A stretch of DNA of 64,000 nucleotides from Thermaerobacter sp. FW80 (GCF_004634385.1 NZ_CP037895.1:434001-498000); one strand, 5' to 3'; positions 24,808-35,132 are shown, counted from the first letter of the stretch. Program-made: numbers and translations. The notes: generated from the sequence alone by a model not told the origin.

Positions 24808-25330
24808 GGCCCGATTCCGCACGCTAGGACGCGTTCTCATGGAACTGCTGCAAACCCTGGTCCTCTCCCTGCTGCTGGCCCTGGCGATCCGCGCCTTCGT
24901 GGCCGAGTCCTTCGTCGTGCAGGGGCACTCCATGGAGCCCACCCTCCACCACGGCGAGCGCGTGCTGGTGGTGAAGCTGGGCATCCGCTGGCGGGAACCC
25001 CAGCCGGGGGAGATCGTGGTCTTCCGCCCGCCCCAGCAGCCGGGCGGCGAGTACATCAAGCGGGTGATCGCCGGCCCCGGCTCCGTCGTCGCCCTGGACG
25101 ACGGCCGCGTGATCCGCGACGGCGTGGTCCTGGAGGAGCCCTACGTGGTGTACGACGACCGGTCGGACCTGCCGCCCCTGGAGGTGCCGCCGGGGACCGT
25201 GTTCGTGCTCGGGGACAACCGCCCCAGCAGCTACGACAGCCGTTCCTTCGGCCCCGTGCCGGTGGACCGGCTGGACGGCCGGGCGGTGCTGGTCTTCTGG
25301 CCGCTGGGGCGCATCCGCTGGTTGCGTTGA
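24806..25330 (+). CDS. lepB: Type I signal peptidase
   Basis: Cleaves secretory signal peptides on the outer face of the membrane. One N-terminal membrane helix (LQTLVLSLLLALAIRAFVAE), the Ser of VVQGHSMEPTL, the Lys of YIKRVIAGPG and the GDNRPSSYDSR box are all present, in the Gram-positive SipS arrangement. 174 residues is normal. GGAG lies 9 bases before the ATG. Confidence 0.93.
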   Translation: MARFRTLGRVLMELLQTLVLSLLLALAIRAFVAESFVVQGHSMEPTLHHGERVLVVKLGIRWREPQPGEIVVFRPPQQPGGEYIKRVIAGPGSVVALDDGRVIRDGVVLEEPYVVYDDRSDLPPLEVPPGTVFVLGDNRPSSYDSRSFGPVPVDRLDGRAVLVFWPLGRIRWLR

Positions 25331-25401
25331 CGGCCTCGCGCGGGTCGCGTCGTCGAGTGGACCGCGCATGGCGTCGACCGCGCGGACGAACGCGGCACCG
25401 C

Positions 25402-25869
25402 TCAGCCGAAGCGGGGCGGCCCCCCACCCAGGCGCCGGCGCCGCTCCGGCGGCCGGGCGCCCAGGGTCGCGCCGGCCAGGGCCAGCAGCAGCCCCGCGAT
25501 CCACGCGGGCTGGGAGCCAAGCAGCGCCAGCAGGAGCGCCGGGGCCGTGGGCGCGGCACCGGTCGCCGGGTCGACGCGGACGATGCCGCGCACGGCGGCC
25601 AGGAGGGCCAACGCCGCCACCCCCGCCCACACCACGGCAACGGGGATCCGCAGCCAGGCACTCCGGCCGTCCATCCACCGGCCCCAACCCATGGCCAGGA
25701 TGCCGTACGCCCCGGTCGCCCCCAACAGGGCCACCGCCAAGGCCGGCCAGGCCAGCTGCGGGAAGGCCTCGCCGCCCTGGCGAACCACCGGCTCCAGCAC
25801 GGCGCGGGTCGCGGCCAGCCCCGCAAGCCAGACCACCACCGACAACACCAAGCGGAGGATCGCCGCCAC
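25402..25869 (-). CDS. Four-helix membrane protein, unknown
   Basis: 155 residues with four hydrophobic segments (the first RLVLSVVVWLAGLAATRAVL) and a basic Gly/Pro tail. The GTG at 25869 lies behind repeated GGAGG. No family recognised. Confidence 0.55.
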   Translation of the reverse strand: MAAILRLVLSVVVWLAGLAATRAVLEPVVRQGGEAFPQLAWPALAVALLGATGAYGILAMGWGRWMDGRSAWLRIPVAVVWAGVAALALLAAVRGIVRVDPATGAAPTAPALLLALLGSQPAWIAGLLLALAGATLGARPPERRRRLGGGPPRFG

Positions 25870-26216
25870 GTCCTCCCTCCTCCCGGCTGCCTCATTCCCC
25901 GCCGCGAGCGGCCACTCCTCCTGTCACTGCCTGGAACCGCAGAGCTGGAACCGCAGAGCCCCTCTCTGCCATGTCCGCCCGGGCCCCGGTCATACCGCCC
26001 CGCGAGTCCGCCGCCACGAAGAGTGCCCCGTCTGCCATGTCCGCCCGAGCCCCTGCATAGCATGGCTACGACGGCCGTCGACCCGGCCGCCGGTACGGGG
26101 GCGGCCGTCGGCCGGTGCCGTCCGACCGACCGCGGGCTGGTCGCCGCGAGGGCCGTGGGGGCCGCGACCGGGAACGGCGACGCCACAGCCCTCGCAGCCC
26201 CGAAGGAGGGATCTCC
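25870..26216. other. Divergent gap with short direct repeats
   Basis: CTGGAACCGCAGAG occurs twice head to tail near 25930, and CTGCCATGTCCGCCCG occurs twice (near 25966 and 26032). The spacing suggests a regulatory or recombination history; no gene is supported. Confidence 0.45.
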
Positions 26217-28724
26217 GTGGCACCGTACGGCCCACCCGCTCCCATCGCTGAAGACCCTCGGGCGCCCGACCCCGCCGTCCCGGCCGGAACCCGCGGGGCC
26301 GCCCTGCGCCCGCCGGGGCCGCGCAGCGCGGACGGCGGGAGCCGGCGCCCGGTGCCCCTCGCTTCCGCCGTCCCCTCCCCCCGCGGCGACGCGGCAGGCG
26401 AGGCCCTACCCCTGGTCCTCGTCCCCTTGGCGGATCGCTCCCGGGCGAGGACATCGGAGCGACGGAAGGCGCCCGCTGCGGATTGGGGGTGGTTCGCCGC
26501 CGCCGGCGCGGTCCTGACGGTGGTCGGGCTCTACCTCAGCCTCGCCGCCGCAGTGCGCGACCCGGGCGCCCCGCCCTCCCGGCATCCGTTGCTGGCCGTT
26601 GGGGCGGCCCTGCCCGCCGCGGGGCTCGGGCTGCTGGCGGTGCGGTGGGCGGCCCAAGCCGTCGCGGGCCGCCTGTCCCACCGCAGCGAAGCCCCCGCGG
26701 CGTCGGGACGGCCCAGCCGTCCCGACGCCGCACCCTGCGGCCGCGACGCTGAACCCGGCCGTCCCGACGCCGCACCCGCCCGCCCCAGAGCGGCGCCCGG
26801 CGGCACGCGCCGGTTCGTCCTGGCGGGGATCGGCCTCGCCGGCTACGGCCTGGCCGCGTCCGCGTGGCTCGGCGGGAGTGGCTCCGCCCCGCTGCCGGCC
26901 CTGGGCACGGAGCTGTGGACGCTGCCCGGGCTCGGGGTGCTGATGGCCGCCGTCCTCGCCGCCCTGATCGCGGGTGACGTCGCCGCCCCGCCGGGCACCG
27001 ACGACCCCTGGCGCGCGGTCCAGCGCTGGACCTGCCACGGCGCCGCCCTGGCGCTCGGCCTGGCCGCCCTCGCCCCGTGGGAGTTCGCCGCCCTGCCCGC
27101 GGACCATCCCGTCCACCGCCTGCCGCCGACGGCCTTCGTCCTGGGGTCGGTGGTCCTCTCCGCCTGGGTCCTGGCCCATGCCGCGTCGTCGGCCCGTCGA
27201 CCGGCCGACGCACCGGCGGCCGCCGCGTCCTACGCCGTGCTCCGCACCGGCATCATGCTGGCGCTGGCCGGCAAGGCCGAGACGCCAGCCCCCGCCCAGC
27301 CCGTCATCCTGTCCAGCCTGCTCTGGCTGGTGCCGGGCGGACGCGGTGCCCTCGCCCGCCGCGCCCGCCCGCAGACGACCCTGCGCCGGTGGGGTGCCGC
27401 GGCGCGGGAGCTGGCCTTGGCCGTCGCCGTCGCGGCGTTGTTCGGGGCCGTCCACGCCGCCCTCCTCGGGCTGACCGGTCGCTGGGACGCCGGTCCCGTC
27501 CCGGCGGGTCTCCATGGGGCCGCGTCGACGCCGCTGGGGTGGGCCGCGCTCGCCGCCCTCGCCGGCCTGGCGGGCGCCGCCGCCGGCAGCTTGACGGCCG
27601 CCGTCAGCCGCTGGTGCCTCACCGCGACACCGGCCGGCGCGGACGCGACGGCGCCGCCCGCGGTGGTGACGATGCGCGCCGCGAGCCCAGGGGCCTCCCG
27701 CGCCGGCGGCAAGCCCGGCGCCGCCCCGGCCGACGGGCCAGCTGGGACCTCCGCGCCCCCGCCGGCCGGAGAGCCGTCCCCGGCCGGCCAAGCGTCCGCG
27801 GACGCCCCTGGGGATCCGTCCCGGCCGGCGTCCCTGGGGCAGGCGCCGCGGGCGCCCGTCGCCCCCGGCGGCGGGCCGCCCCGGCCCCTGCTCCCCCGGT
27901 GGGCTCCGCGCCCTGTCCTGCCCCAGCCCGCCCCTGGTGCCTCGACCGGCACCGCGGCCAGGGCCGCGCCCTCCCCGGCCCACCGGCCCACCGACGGCGC
28001 GGACGAAGCCCCCGGCGGGAGCGGCTCGGTCCAGGGGCGGAGCGGGGGTGGCGCCGTCCCCAGCCGTCGCCTCCGCCGGCGCCCCGCCCGTCGGTCCGGT
28101 GCGGCCCGCGACCGGGGATCCGCTGCCGCAGGCGGGGGTGCAGACACGGCCGGTTCCCCGACCGCGCCCGCATCCCCTCCGCCGACCGCGCCAGCCGCAC
28201 CGCTGACGCCGGTCGCGCCGGCTGCACCGGTCGCGCCAGCTGCATCGGTAGCGCCGCCTGCACCGGTCGCGCCAGCCGAACGGGACGCCGTCCGTTCGCC
28301 TGCGCCGCCCAGCGCACCACCCGTGCCGGCCGACATCGGCTCGCCACCGTCCCCGACCGCGCCACCCGCGCCGACCGGCGCCCGTTCGTCGACGCCCGCG
28401 TCCGCGCCTCCGTCGATCGCTCCGCCGGCCTGCACTTGCCCACCGCCCCCGCCGCCGGCGACGGCGTCCGGCGCCCCGAGCCTCGGGCGGGTGGTGCGAC
28501 CCACCTGGGCGGGCTGGAAGACCGCCTTCGCTGCCCGCGGCGCCGGGGCATCGGCCCCTCGCCGTCCCGAGCCGTCCGGCAGGGCGGGCGGCCCCCACGC
28601 CGCCCGCGGCGACGCCCGCGGCGGCGAGCGAAGCCCGCGCCCCTTCGGGGCTGCCGCCACCGGGCGGCCGGTTCTTCCCGGACGAACCGGCCCCTCGCCT
28701 GCGCGGCCGCGGCACCCAGGCTGA
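26217..28724 (+). CDS. Large membrane protein with long disordered C-terminus
   Basis: GTG start with GGAGGG about 8 bases upstream. Residues about 85-480 hold eight or so membrane helices (WGWFAAAGAVLTVVGLYLSL to LAALAGLAGAAAGSLTAAV). The last 340 residues are Pro/Ala/Arg-rich low complexity with runs such as APAAPVAPAASVAPPAPVAP, so the tail may be poorly conserved or may be overcalled. Two GGTTCGTCC words occur, one at a helix start and one in the tail. Function unknown. Confidence 0.55.
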   Translation: MAPYGPPAPIAEDPRAPDPAVPAGTRGAALRPPGPRSADGGSRRPVPLASAVPSPRGDAAGEALPLVLVPLADRSRARTSERRKAPAADWGWFAAAGAVLTVVGLYLSLAAAVRDPGAPPSRHPLLAVGAALPAAGLGLLAVRWAAQAVAGRLSHRSEAPAASGRPSRPDAAPCGRDAEPGRPDAAPARPRAAPGGTRRFVLAGIGLAGYGLAASAWLGGSGSAPLPALGTELWTLPGLGVLMAAVLAALIAGDVAAPPGTDDPWRAVQRWTCHGAALALGLAALAPWEFAALPADHPVHRLPPTAFVLGSVVLSAWVLAHAASSARRPADAPAAAASYAVLRTGIMLALAGKAETPAPAQPVILSSLLWLVPGGRGALARRARPQTTLRRWGAAARELALAVAVAALFGAVHAALLGLTGRWDAGPVPAGLHGAASTPLGWAALAALAGLAGAAAGSLTAAVSRWCLTATPAGADATAPPAVVTMRAASPGASRAGGKPGAAPADGPAGTSAPPPAGEPSPAGQASADAPGDPSRPASLGQAPRAPVAPGGGPPRPLLPRWAPRPVLPQPAPGASTGTAARAAPSPAHRPTDGADEAPGGSGSVQGRSGGGAVPSRRLRRRPARRSGAARDRGSAAAGGGADTAGSPTAPASPPPTAPAAPLTPVAPAAPVAPAASVAPPAPVAPAERDAVRSPAPPSAPPVPADIGSPPSPTAPPAPTGARSSTPASAPPSIAPPACTCPPPPPPATASGAPSLGRVVRPTWAGWKTAFAARGAGASAPRRPEPSGRAGGPHAARGDARGGERSPRPFGAAATGRPVLPGRTGPSPARPRHPG

Positions 28725-29093
28725 CGTCCTGCGAGCCCGCGCCCGCCCCCGGGTGCGAAGCGCACTGGCGCGACCCGCCGCGGCGGGCGGGGGAGGAGCC
28801 GCCCGCCCCCGCCCCGCCCCCAGGCGCGGGGCCCGGGCGCCAACCCCGGTGCGGCCCCCTCGGCGCGGCGGGGAGGTGCATCCTCACCGGGTGCCGGGCG
28901 CTGCGGCGGGCCCTGCGCAGCCGCGAGCGACAGCCGGTGACCGTCGTCGGCATCCCTCGACGCGCGCCTGCCCCTTTCGCCAGCCATCGCCCCTGCAGCC
29001 CGCGTCCTTTCGTCCCGTTTCGAACGAGGATCGCCGGGGTGGAAGGGGAATCCAAGGTCGGTGGGACAAGGTCGCAGCGAGGAGGGATCCCCG
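28725..29093. other. Gap before metalloprotease
   Basis: Very GC-rich in the first half and more balanced near 28980-29060. No gene is seen; the promoter of the protease gene is probably in the second half. Confidence 0.4.
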
Positions 29094-31349
29094 ATGGAAC
29101 GTCGGCCCGGACGCTCCCGATGCCGCCGCCTCGCTCCGTGGGTCGCCCTGGCGGTGGCCGCGTGGGCGGTGGCCGGCTGGTCCGCCCTGGCTCCCGCGGG
29201 CGCCGCCCTGGCGGCCGCAGGCGACGACGGCGTCGGTCAGGGCCCTGGCCCCCGCACCCCGGCGGTCACGGCGGCCGGCCCCGCCGACCCCGAACCGGTG
29301 GACGTCGGCCCGCAGATCCGTCACAAGCTCTTCCCGGTCCAGCGTAAGGGCGCGGTGGTCGGCGTCGAGCCCCAGGGGGGCCTGCGGGCGCGCGCCGCCT
29401 CCGCCGCGTACGAGCCGGTGCCCGGCACGCGCCGGACCTTCTTCACCCTCGACTACGCCCGCGGGGTCTACGTGCCCACGGTGTTCACCCTGCGCGGCGT
29501 GAGCGAGCACGCCGAGGTGTGGGTCGCCGACGACCTGGCCTTCCCGGCGGGCGACCCGCGCAACGACCGGGTCCAGGTCACCGACGAGCAGGTCGCCTAC
29601 CTGCTGGACGAGTACGAGGACAACATCCGCCCCAAGGAGGAGGCCTTCTTCGGCCCGTGGGACGTCCACGACGGATCCCAGGCGCTGCTGGCCGAATGGG
29701 GCTACGTGCCGCCCGGCTACTACACGTCCGCCGACGGCAAGGCCCGGGACATCATCCTGGTGGAGAACGTCAAGGACGAGAACTACTTCGACCCGACCTA
29801 CCCCTCCTACGTGGCCGGGTTTTACTCCTCGGCCTACGAGGCGTACATGGACCGCAACATCGTGACCCTGGACGCCTTCGACTGGGCCCAGCGCCTCGGC
29901 CCCGACGACGCCCCCTGGCGCCGCGATCCGGCCACCGGCCGACCCCACCTCTATGAGGCCACCCTGGCCCACGAGCTCCAGCACCTGATCCACGACGACT
30001 ACGACAGCGACGAGGACACGTGGGTCAACGAGGGCATCTCGGACTTCGCCGAGTTCCTGGTCGGCTACGGGCATCCCGACAGCCACGTGGACTGGTTCCT
30101 GGACAACCCGGAGAACTCGCTGACCGCCTGGGGCGACCAGGGCGATCGCCAGATCCTGGCGGACTACGGCGTCGCCTACCTCTTCCAGCTGTACCTGCAC
30201 GACCGGTTCGGCCCCGAGGTGATCCGCCGCCTGGTGGCCCACCCCGCCAACGGCAGCCGGGGCGTGGACGCGGTGCTGGCCGAACTGGGCGTCCGGGATC
30301 GCTTCCCCTCCCTCTACCGGGACTTCCAGGTGGCGATCCTGGCCGCGGGCCGCGAGCGCGCCGCGGACCGCTACGCCTTCGCGAGCATCGACCTCCGGCG
30401 GTTCGGCAGCCACGGCGGGGTCAACCTGGATGCGGCCACCTACGGCGACGGCGTCGTGGCGGGCTGGGCCACCGACGTCGCCGCCACCTGGAGCCGCACC
30501 GACGGCCGCGCCACGCGGGTGGCGTTCAACGGCGACGACTACCTGCCCATCCCGTGGACGGCGGTGACGGCGCCCGCCGGGGGCGACGGCGACGCCCTCT
30601 GGAGCGGCTCGGGTGACCTGCTCGACCACTGGCTGGTGCTCTCCCTGGACCTGCGGCAGGCCTCCGGCAGCACCTTGCGCTTCGACCACCTGTACGACAT
30701 CGAGACCGGGTGGGACTACGGCTTCGTGCAGGTCTCCACCGACGGCGGCGCCACCTGGACCAGCCTGGCCAACGCCAACACCACCGACGTGGTCGATCCC
30801 AACGCCCATCCGCGGGTGCGGGAGAACCTGCCCGGCTTCACCGGTTCGTCCGGCGGGTGGCGCCACGAGACCTTCGACCTCTCGGCCTACGACGGCCGGC
30901 GGGTCCTCCTGGCCTTCCGCTACGTCACCGACTGGGCGGTGGCCGGCAACGACGACGACCCGAGCAACGACGGCTGGTTCATCGACAACGTGACCGTCCA
31001 GGCGGGGGATCGGGTGATCGCCGGGCCGTTCGACGGCAGCAGCCTGGAGGGCTTCCTAAGCCTCGGCGAGGCCACCGGCCAGCCGGTCCAGTACCTGGTC
31101 ACCGTAGTCGACCTCGAGCGCAACGGCAAGGTGCAGGCCCGGGACTTCCGCCTCCGGAGCAAGCCCGGGCAGGAGGACCTGAACGCCTTGCAGGCCACGC
31201 TGGGTCGGGGCAACGCCGAGCGCCAGCTGGTGCTGGTCACCCACCTGACCCCCGATGACTCCGGCACCGCGGTCCACTACCAGCTGGAGCTGGGATCCCC
31301 CGGACGCCGGCCCGGGAGCGATCGGGGCCACGGCGGCGGCCGGCGCTGA
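29094..31349 (+). CDS. Secreted zinc metalloprotease (HExxH)
   Basis: A signal peptide (ALAVAAWAVAGWSALAPAGA) is followed by a propeptide-like stretch. The catalytic region LAHELQHLIHDDYDSDEDTW gives the zinc His residues and Glu, and NEGISDFAEFLV supplies the probable third ligand, as in gluzincin-type peptidases. A C-terminal beta-sandwich region (GFVQVSTDGGATWTSL, then DNVTV) resembles adhesion modules of immune-inhibitor-A-like proteins. GGAGGG lies 7 bases before the ATG at 29094. Peptidase family (M6-like or M30-like) is not certain. Confidence 0.8.
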   Translation: MERRPGRSRCRRLAPWVALAVAAWAVAGWSALAPAGAALAAAGDDGVGQGPGPRTPAVTAAGPADPEPVDVGPQIRHKLFPVQRKGAVVGVEPQGGLRARAASAAYEPVPGTRRTFFTLDYARGVYVPTVFTLRGVSEHAEVWVADDLAFPAGDPRNDRVQVTDEQVAYLLDEYEDNIRPKEEAFFGPWDVHDGSQALLAEWGYVPPGYYTSADGKARDIILVENVKDENYFDPTYPSYVAGFYSSAYEAYMDRNIVTLDAFDWAQRLGPDDAPWRRDPATGRPHLYEATLAHELQHLIHDDYDSDEDTWVNEGISDFAEFLVGYGHPDSHVDWFLDNPENSLTAWGDQGDRQILADYGVAYLFQLYLHDRFGPEVIRRLVAHPANGSRGVDAVLAELGVRDRFPSLYRDFQVAILAAGRERAADRYAFASIDLRRFGSHGGVNLDAATYGDGVVAGWATDVAATWSRTDGRATRVAFNGDDYLPIPWTAVTAPAGGDGDALWSGSGDLLDHWLVLSLDLRQASGSTLRFDHLYDIETGWDYGFVQVSTDGGATWTSLANANTTDVVDPNAHPRVRENLPGFTGSSGGWRHETFDLSAYDGRRVLLAFRYVTDWAVAGNDDDPSNDGWFIDNVTVQAGDRVIAGPFDGSSLEGFLSLGEATGQPVQYLVTVVDLERNGKVQARDFRLRSKPGQEDLNALQATLGRGNAERQLVLVTHLTPDDSGTAVHYQLELGSPGRRPGSDRGHGGGRR

Positions 31350-31417
31350 TCGCCAAGCCCACCCTCCCGGGCGCCAAGCCGCCCGGGCCGGAACGCGTCA
31401 TGTCGCCATGTCGCCCC

Positions 31418-31457
31418 GCGGCGGGGCACGCCGGTGCACACCGGTGTGCCCCGCCGC
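31418..31457. terminator. Long hairpin after the protease gene
   Basis: GCGGCGGGGCAC pairs with GTGCCCCGCCGC, with a further near-palindromic core. It lacks a T tract, so termination is plausible but unproven. Confidence 0.45.
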
Positions 31458-31575
31458 CTTCCTGCGTCCCGGTGGCGCATGGTCGCCCTGGCCCAGCGGG
31501 ACGCCGCGCCAGCGGTCCCCATGGCGGCGGGCCGCCTTCGTCCGACCACGGCTCGAACGCTATAAAAGGAAGACG

Positions 31576-32727
31576 ATGGGCAAGGACGCGGAGGCACCCA
31601 ACCGAACCGGTCCCCGCCCGCGCGACCGCGCGGCCGTCCGAGCCCAGGTCCCGGGCTGGCTGCCCGTGGTCGACGTGGCCCGGGGCTTGAGCGTCAGCCT
31701 GGTGGTGCTCGGCCACACGACGCTCCCCGCTTGGCTCAACGGGCCGCTGAGCACCGTCCGGTTGCCCTTCCTGTTCTTCATCTCTGGTTACCTGTTCAAC
31801 TGGGATCGCTACCGCGAGCGACCCCTGCGCCTCGTGCGGCAACGGGCGCGGCGGCTGTTGATCCCGTATGCCACGGCGGGCCTGCTCACCTTCGTGTTCT
31901 GGCTCCTGGTGCGGCGGCCCCTGGAGCCGGCGGCCGCCGCCATCCCCTGGCATCGGCCGGTGTGGGGCTGGCTCTATGGCAGCAGCCACGCCGACTGGAT
32001 GGCCTTCAACCTGCCGCTGTGGTATCTGCCGGCCTCCTTCTGCGGCCAGCTGTCGTTCTGGCTGCTGCTGCGCGCCGTCAGCGGGCGTCCTCCGGCGGTG
32101 CAGGCCGTCGCGGCGCTGGGGGCGGGCGTCGCGGGGGTGCTGATCGGGCAGCGCGTGCACCTGCCCTGGGCGGCGGACGTGGCCCTGGCGGCCCAGCCCT
32201 TCTTCTGGGCGGGATGGTTCCTCCGGCAGGCGGCCCGGCGCGACTGGCTCGAGCACCCCGCTGCCCTGGTCGCGGCCCTGGGGGTCTGGGCAGCGGCCCT
32301 GGCCCTCAACGGTCCCGTGGCGGTGAACACCCGCGCCTACGGCGAGCCGCTGTGGTTCTACCTCGGCGGTTGGGCGGCCTGCCTCGTCGCCGTGCGGCTG
32401 GCGAGGGCACTGGCCGCGTGGCCCCTCCCGCGGGCCGTCTTCGGCTACCTGGGGCGGCACTCCATGGTGGTGCTGGGCTTCCACGTGGGCCTGGCGTTCC
32501 CGCTCCTGTCCCTGCTGCTGCACGTCGCCGTGGGCGACCCGCGGCTCGACCTCTGGGGCGTCTACTGGCTGGGGGGCCTCGCCATGACGGCGGTGCTGGC
32601 GAAGCTGGCCGAGCGCTTCCCCCGGCTGGCGCTCTGGCTCGAGGGGGTGCCCGCCTTCCCCAGCGGATCCCGCAGCCCCCAGCCGTCGGCCGGCGGCGAC
32701 AAGGCACCCCATCGCGTCACGGCCTAG
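31576..32727 (+). CDS. Acyltransferase family 3 membrane protein
   Basis: Transfers acyl groups to extracellular sugars or polymers in this family. About ten membrane helices; the conserved start VVDVARGLSVSLVVLGHTTL with the essential His, then LPFLFFISGYLFNW and a late FGYLGRHSMVVLGFH segment are diagnostic. AAAGGA precedes the ATG, with a TATAAA box at 31561. Substrate unknown. Confidence 0.87.
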   Translation: MGKDAEAPNRTGPRPRDRAAVRAQVPGWLPVVDVARGLSVSLVVLGHTTLPAWLNGPLSTVRLPFLFFISGYLFNWDRYRERPLRLVRQRARRLLIPYATAGLLTFVFWLLVRRPLEPAAAAIPWHRPVWGWLYGSSHADWMAFNLPLWYLPASFCGQLSFWLLLRAVSGRPPAVQAVAALGAGVAGVLIGQRVHLPWAADVALAAQPFFWAGWFLRQAARRDWLEHPAALVAALGVWAAALALNGPVAVNTRAYGEPLWFYLGGWAACLVAVRLARALAAWPLPRAVFGYLGRHSMVVLGFHVGLAFPLLSLLLHVAVGDPRLDLWGVYWLGGLAMTAVLAKLAERFPRLALWLEGVPAFPSGSRSPQPSAGGDKAPHRVTA

Positions 32728-32809
32728 CCGGCCCGGCCCGATCGACCCGTCTAACGACCCGTCTCGGTCACGGCGCACCGCGTCACCGCCGGCCCACCCG
32801 GGCCACGGC

Positions 32810-32937
32810 CGAGCCCCGGCTCACGCCCTGGTCGCTCCGGCTCAGGCCCTGGCCGCTCGGGTCACGGCGTGGCCGCCCCGTTCACAGCCGCGCCGCCTGG
32901 GTCACAGCCGCGCCGCCTCCGTGACGCGCCGCCTGGG
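32810..32937. repeat. Degenerate tandem repeat of about 20 bases
   Basis: Six to seven units of the pattern GGTCACGGCGTGGCCGCCC follow each other and run up to the stop of the adjacent minus-strand gene. They fill the gap 32728-32937. Confidence 0.65.
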
Positions 32938-33957
32938 TCACGAGCTGGCCGCCTCCCGCCAGCGCGCCGCGGAGGCCTGCAGCGCCTCCTCGTCGTCGAG
33001 CTCCAGCACCACGGGGCCCCGGAAGCCTGCGCCCCGTAGCACCGCCACCAGCGCCCGCAGCGGCAGGTGGCCTGCGCCCAGGGGCAGGTGGGCCCGCCCC
33101 AGCCTGCCCGCCCCCGCCCCCGGCTCCGGCGGCGTTCGTCCCGCGGTCGGCGGGCCGGGCTGGACTGCCATCGGCGGCGCCGCGCGCGCCGGGACCGGCG
33201 GGGGCACGGCGTCGTGGAGGTGCACGCCGCGCAGCCGAGGCCCCACGCGGGCGCACAGGACCAGGGGGTCGTCGCCGTTGCTGATGGCGTGGCCGACGTC
33301 CAGGCAGACGGCGACCCCGGCCTCCCGGCAAACCGCCTCGAAGAGCGGCCACGGCACGCCCTCCAGGTTCTCCAGGGCGACGGCGGCGGCGCCCTCGGGC
33401 GGAGCCTCCGCCAGGATCCGCCGGAGCGCCGCCACCAGGCGCGCGGCCAGCTGGTCCAACAGGGCGGGCCGGTCGGCCGCAGGGGTGGCCTGCACCAGCG
33501 CTTGGGTGGCGTGGTTCGCGGGATGGACGGCGGCCAGCTGGGGCCGCAGGGGCGCGGTGGCCCGGAGCGCGGTGACCACGGAGGTCACGCTGCCCTCCCA
33601 CACGGCGGCATCCAGCGCGGTCAGGTCGGGCCATGCGTAGGGCAGGTGGACCGTGGCCGCCAGCCCCTCGGCCGCCAGGATCGCCGCCGCCTCGGCCCAG
33701 GGGGCGGGGACCGCGTAGCGCGGGTCCAGCACGCAGGCGTCGGCGTGGAACTCCAGGGCCTCGGCGCCTTGCGCCCGGCGGCGCCGGGCTTCGTCGCGCA
33801 ACGCCTGGAGGAAGCGATCCGGATCCTCGGGCCGGTGGTGACGGCGCCACAGCGAACGGCATGGCAGGGAAAGCGGCGGCGTCGCTGGAGCGGACGAACC
33901 CGGCCCGCCGGGTCCGGCGCCGTCGCCTTGCCCGTGGATGGGGCCCGGCACGGGCAT
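32938..33957 (-). CDS. Sugar phosphate isomerase/epimerase-like TIM-barrel protein
   Basis: AP endonuclease-family barrel. Visible metal-ligand strands: AVALENLEG (Glu), VCLDVGHAISN (Asp, His), VHLHDAV (His) and the final VVLELDDEEAL (Glu). A Pro-rich insert of about 40 residues lies between the last two strands, and the N-terminal 35 residues are disordered with a GGACGAACC word. The start at 33957 is weakly supported. Substrate unknown. Confidence 0.72.
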   Translation of the reverse strand: MPVPGPIHGQGDGAGPGGPGSSAPATPPLSLPCRSLWRRHHRPEDPDRFLQALRDEARRRRAQGAEALEFHADACVLDPRYAVPAPWAEAAAILAAEGLAATVHLPYAWPDLTALDAAVWEGSVTSVVTALRATAPLRPQLAAVHPANHATQALVQATPAADRPALLDQLAARLVAALRRILAEAPPEGAAAVALENLEGVPWPLFEAVCREAGVAVCLDVGHAISNGDDPLVLCARVGPRLRGVHLHDAVPPPVPARAAPPMAVQPGPPTAGRTPPEPGAGAGRLGRAHLPLGAGHLPLRALVAVLRGAGFRGPVVLELDDEEALQASAARWREAASS

Positions 33958-34109
33958 CTCCCCCAAAGCTCCGGTTACACGCCTCCTGCCGCCCCGGGAC
34001 GAGGGCCCACGACCCGCCCGGCCCGGGGCCAGCCCGATCCCGGCTCCGGCCGCCGGGCGTCGGTGCGCCGAGCCACCGGCGGCGGGGCGACGGCGCGACG
34101 AAACGAAGA

Positions 34110-34500
<391 letters not shown>

Positions 34501-34648
34501 CACAAACCGGTTGGAGTTGTAGCGGGATGACCACCGCCATTCTACGGATCCGGACCGCCGCGCTCAAGGTGGCCCCGCGCCAGCTCCGTCGGGACGAACC
34601 AGCCGCCGGATCCCGTCCCCGCCGCGCCCGCCCCCGTGCCCGTCGGCC

Positions 34649-35068
34649 CTATCCGGGCGCGGCCCCCTGGTCGATGCCGCGGTTGGCGAGCCGGTCGGCC
34701 TCCCGGTTGCGCTCCCGCGGCACGTGGATGAAGCGCACGGCGTCGAAGCACGCGGCCAGCTCCCGCACCCGGTGGTAGAGGGGCTTGAGCCCCTCGTGCT
34801 TGACGCGGTACTCGCCGTTGAGCTGACGCACCATGAGCTCGCTGTCGGAGTACACGTCGAGGCGGCGCGCGCCGCGCGCCAGCGCCCGCTCGAGGCCGGC
34901 GATCAGCGCCGTGTACTCCGCCACGTTGTTGGTGGCCGTGCCGATGTAGCGCGCCAGCTGCTCCGCCACCTGGCCATGGGGATCGATGAGGACGACGCCG
35001 ATGCCGGCCGGCCCCGGGTTTCCCCGCGCCGCGCCGTCCGTGTGCAGTCGCCACGGGCCCTCGCCCAC
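34649..35068 (-). CDS. Ribonuclease HI-family protein
   Basis: Degrades the RNA strand of RNA-DNA hybrids. The acidic residues are visible: Asp in LHTDGAARGNPGPAG, Glu in NNVAEYTALIAGLE, Asp in DVYSDSELMVRQL and the last Asp in READRLAN. This is the short archaeal/Bacillus YpdQ-like form. The GTG at 35068 is preferred over a TTG at 35074 because AGGAGG lies 5 bases from it. Confidence 0.9.
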   Translation of the reverse strand: MGEGPWRLHTDGAARGNPGPAGIGVVLIDPHGQVAEQLARYIGTATNNVAEYTALIAGLERALARGARRLDVYSDSELMVRQLNGEYRVKHEGLKPLYHRVRELAACFDAVRFIHVPRERNREADRLANRGIDQGAAPG

Positions 35069-35132
35069 ACGCAACCCTCCTCGCCCGTCCCTGCCCGTCC
35101 TCGGTGCGGCCCGCCCCCTGGTGCGTCCCGCG

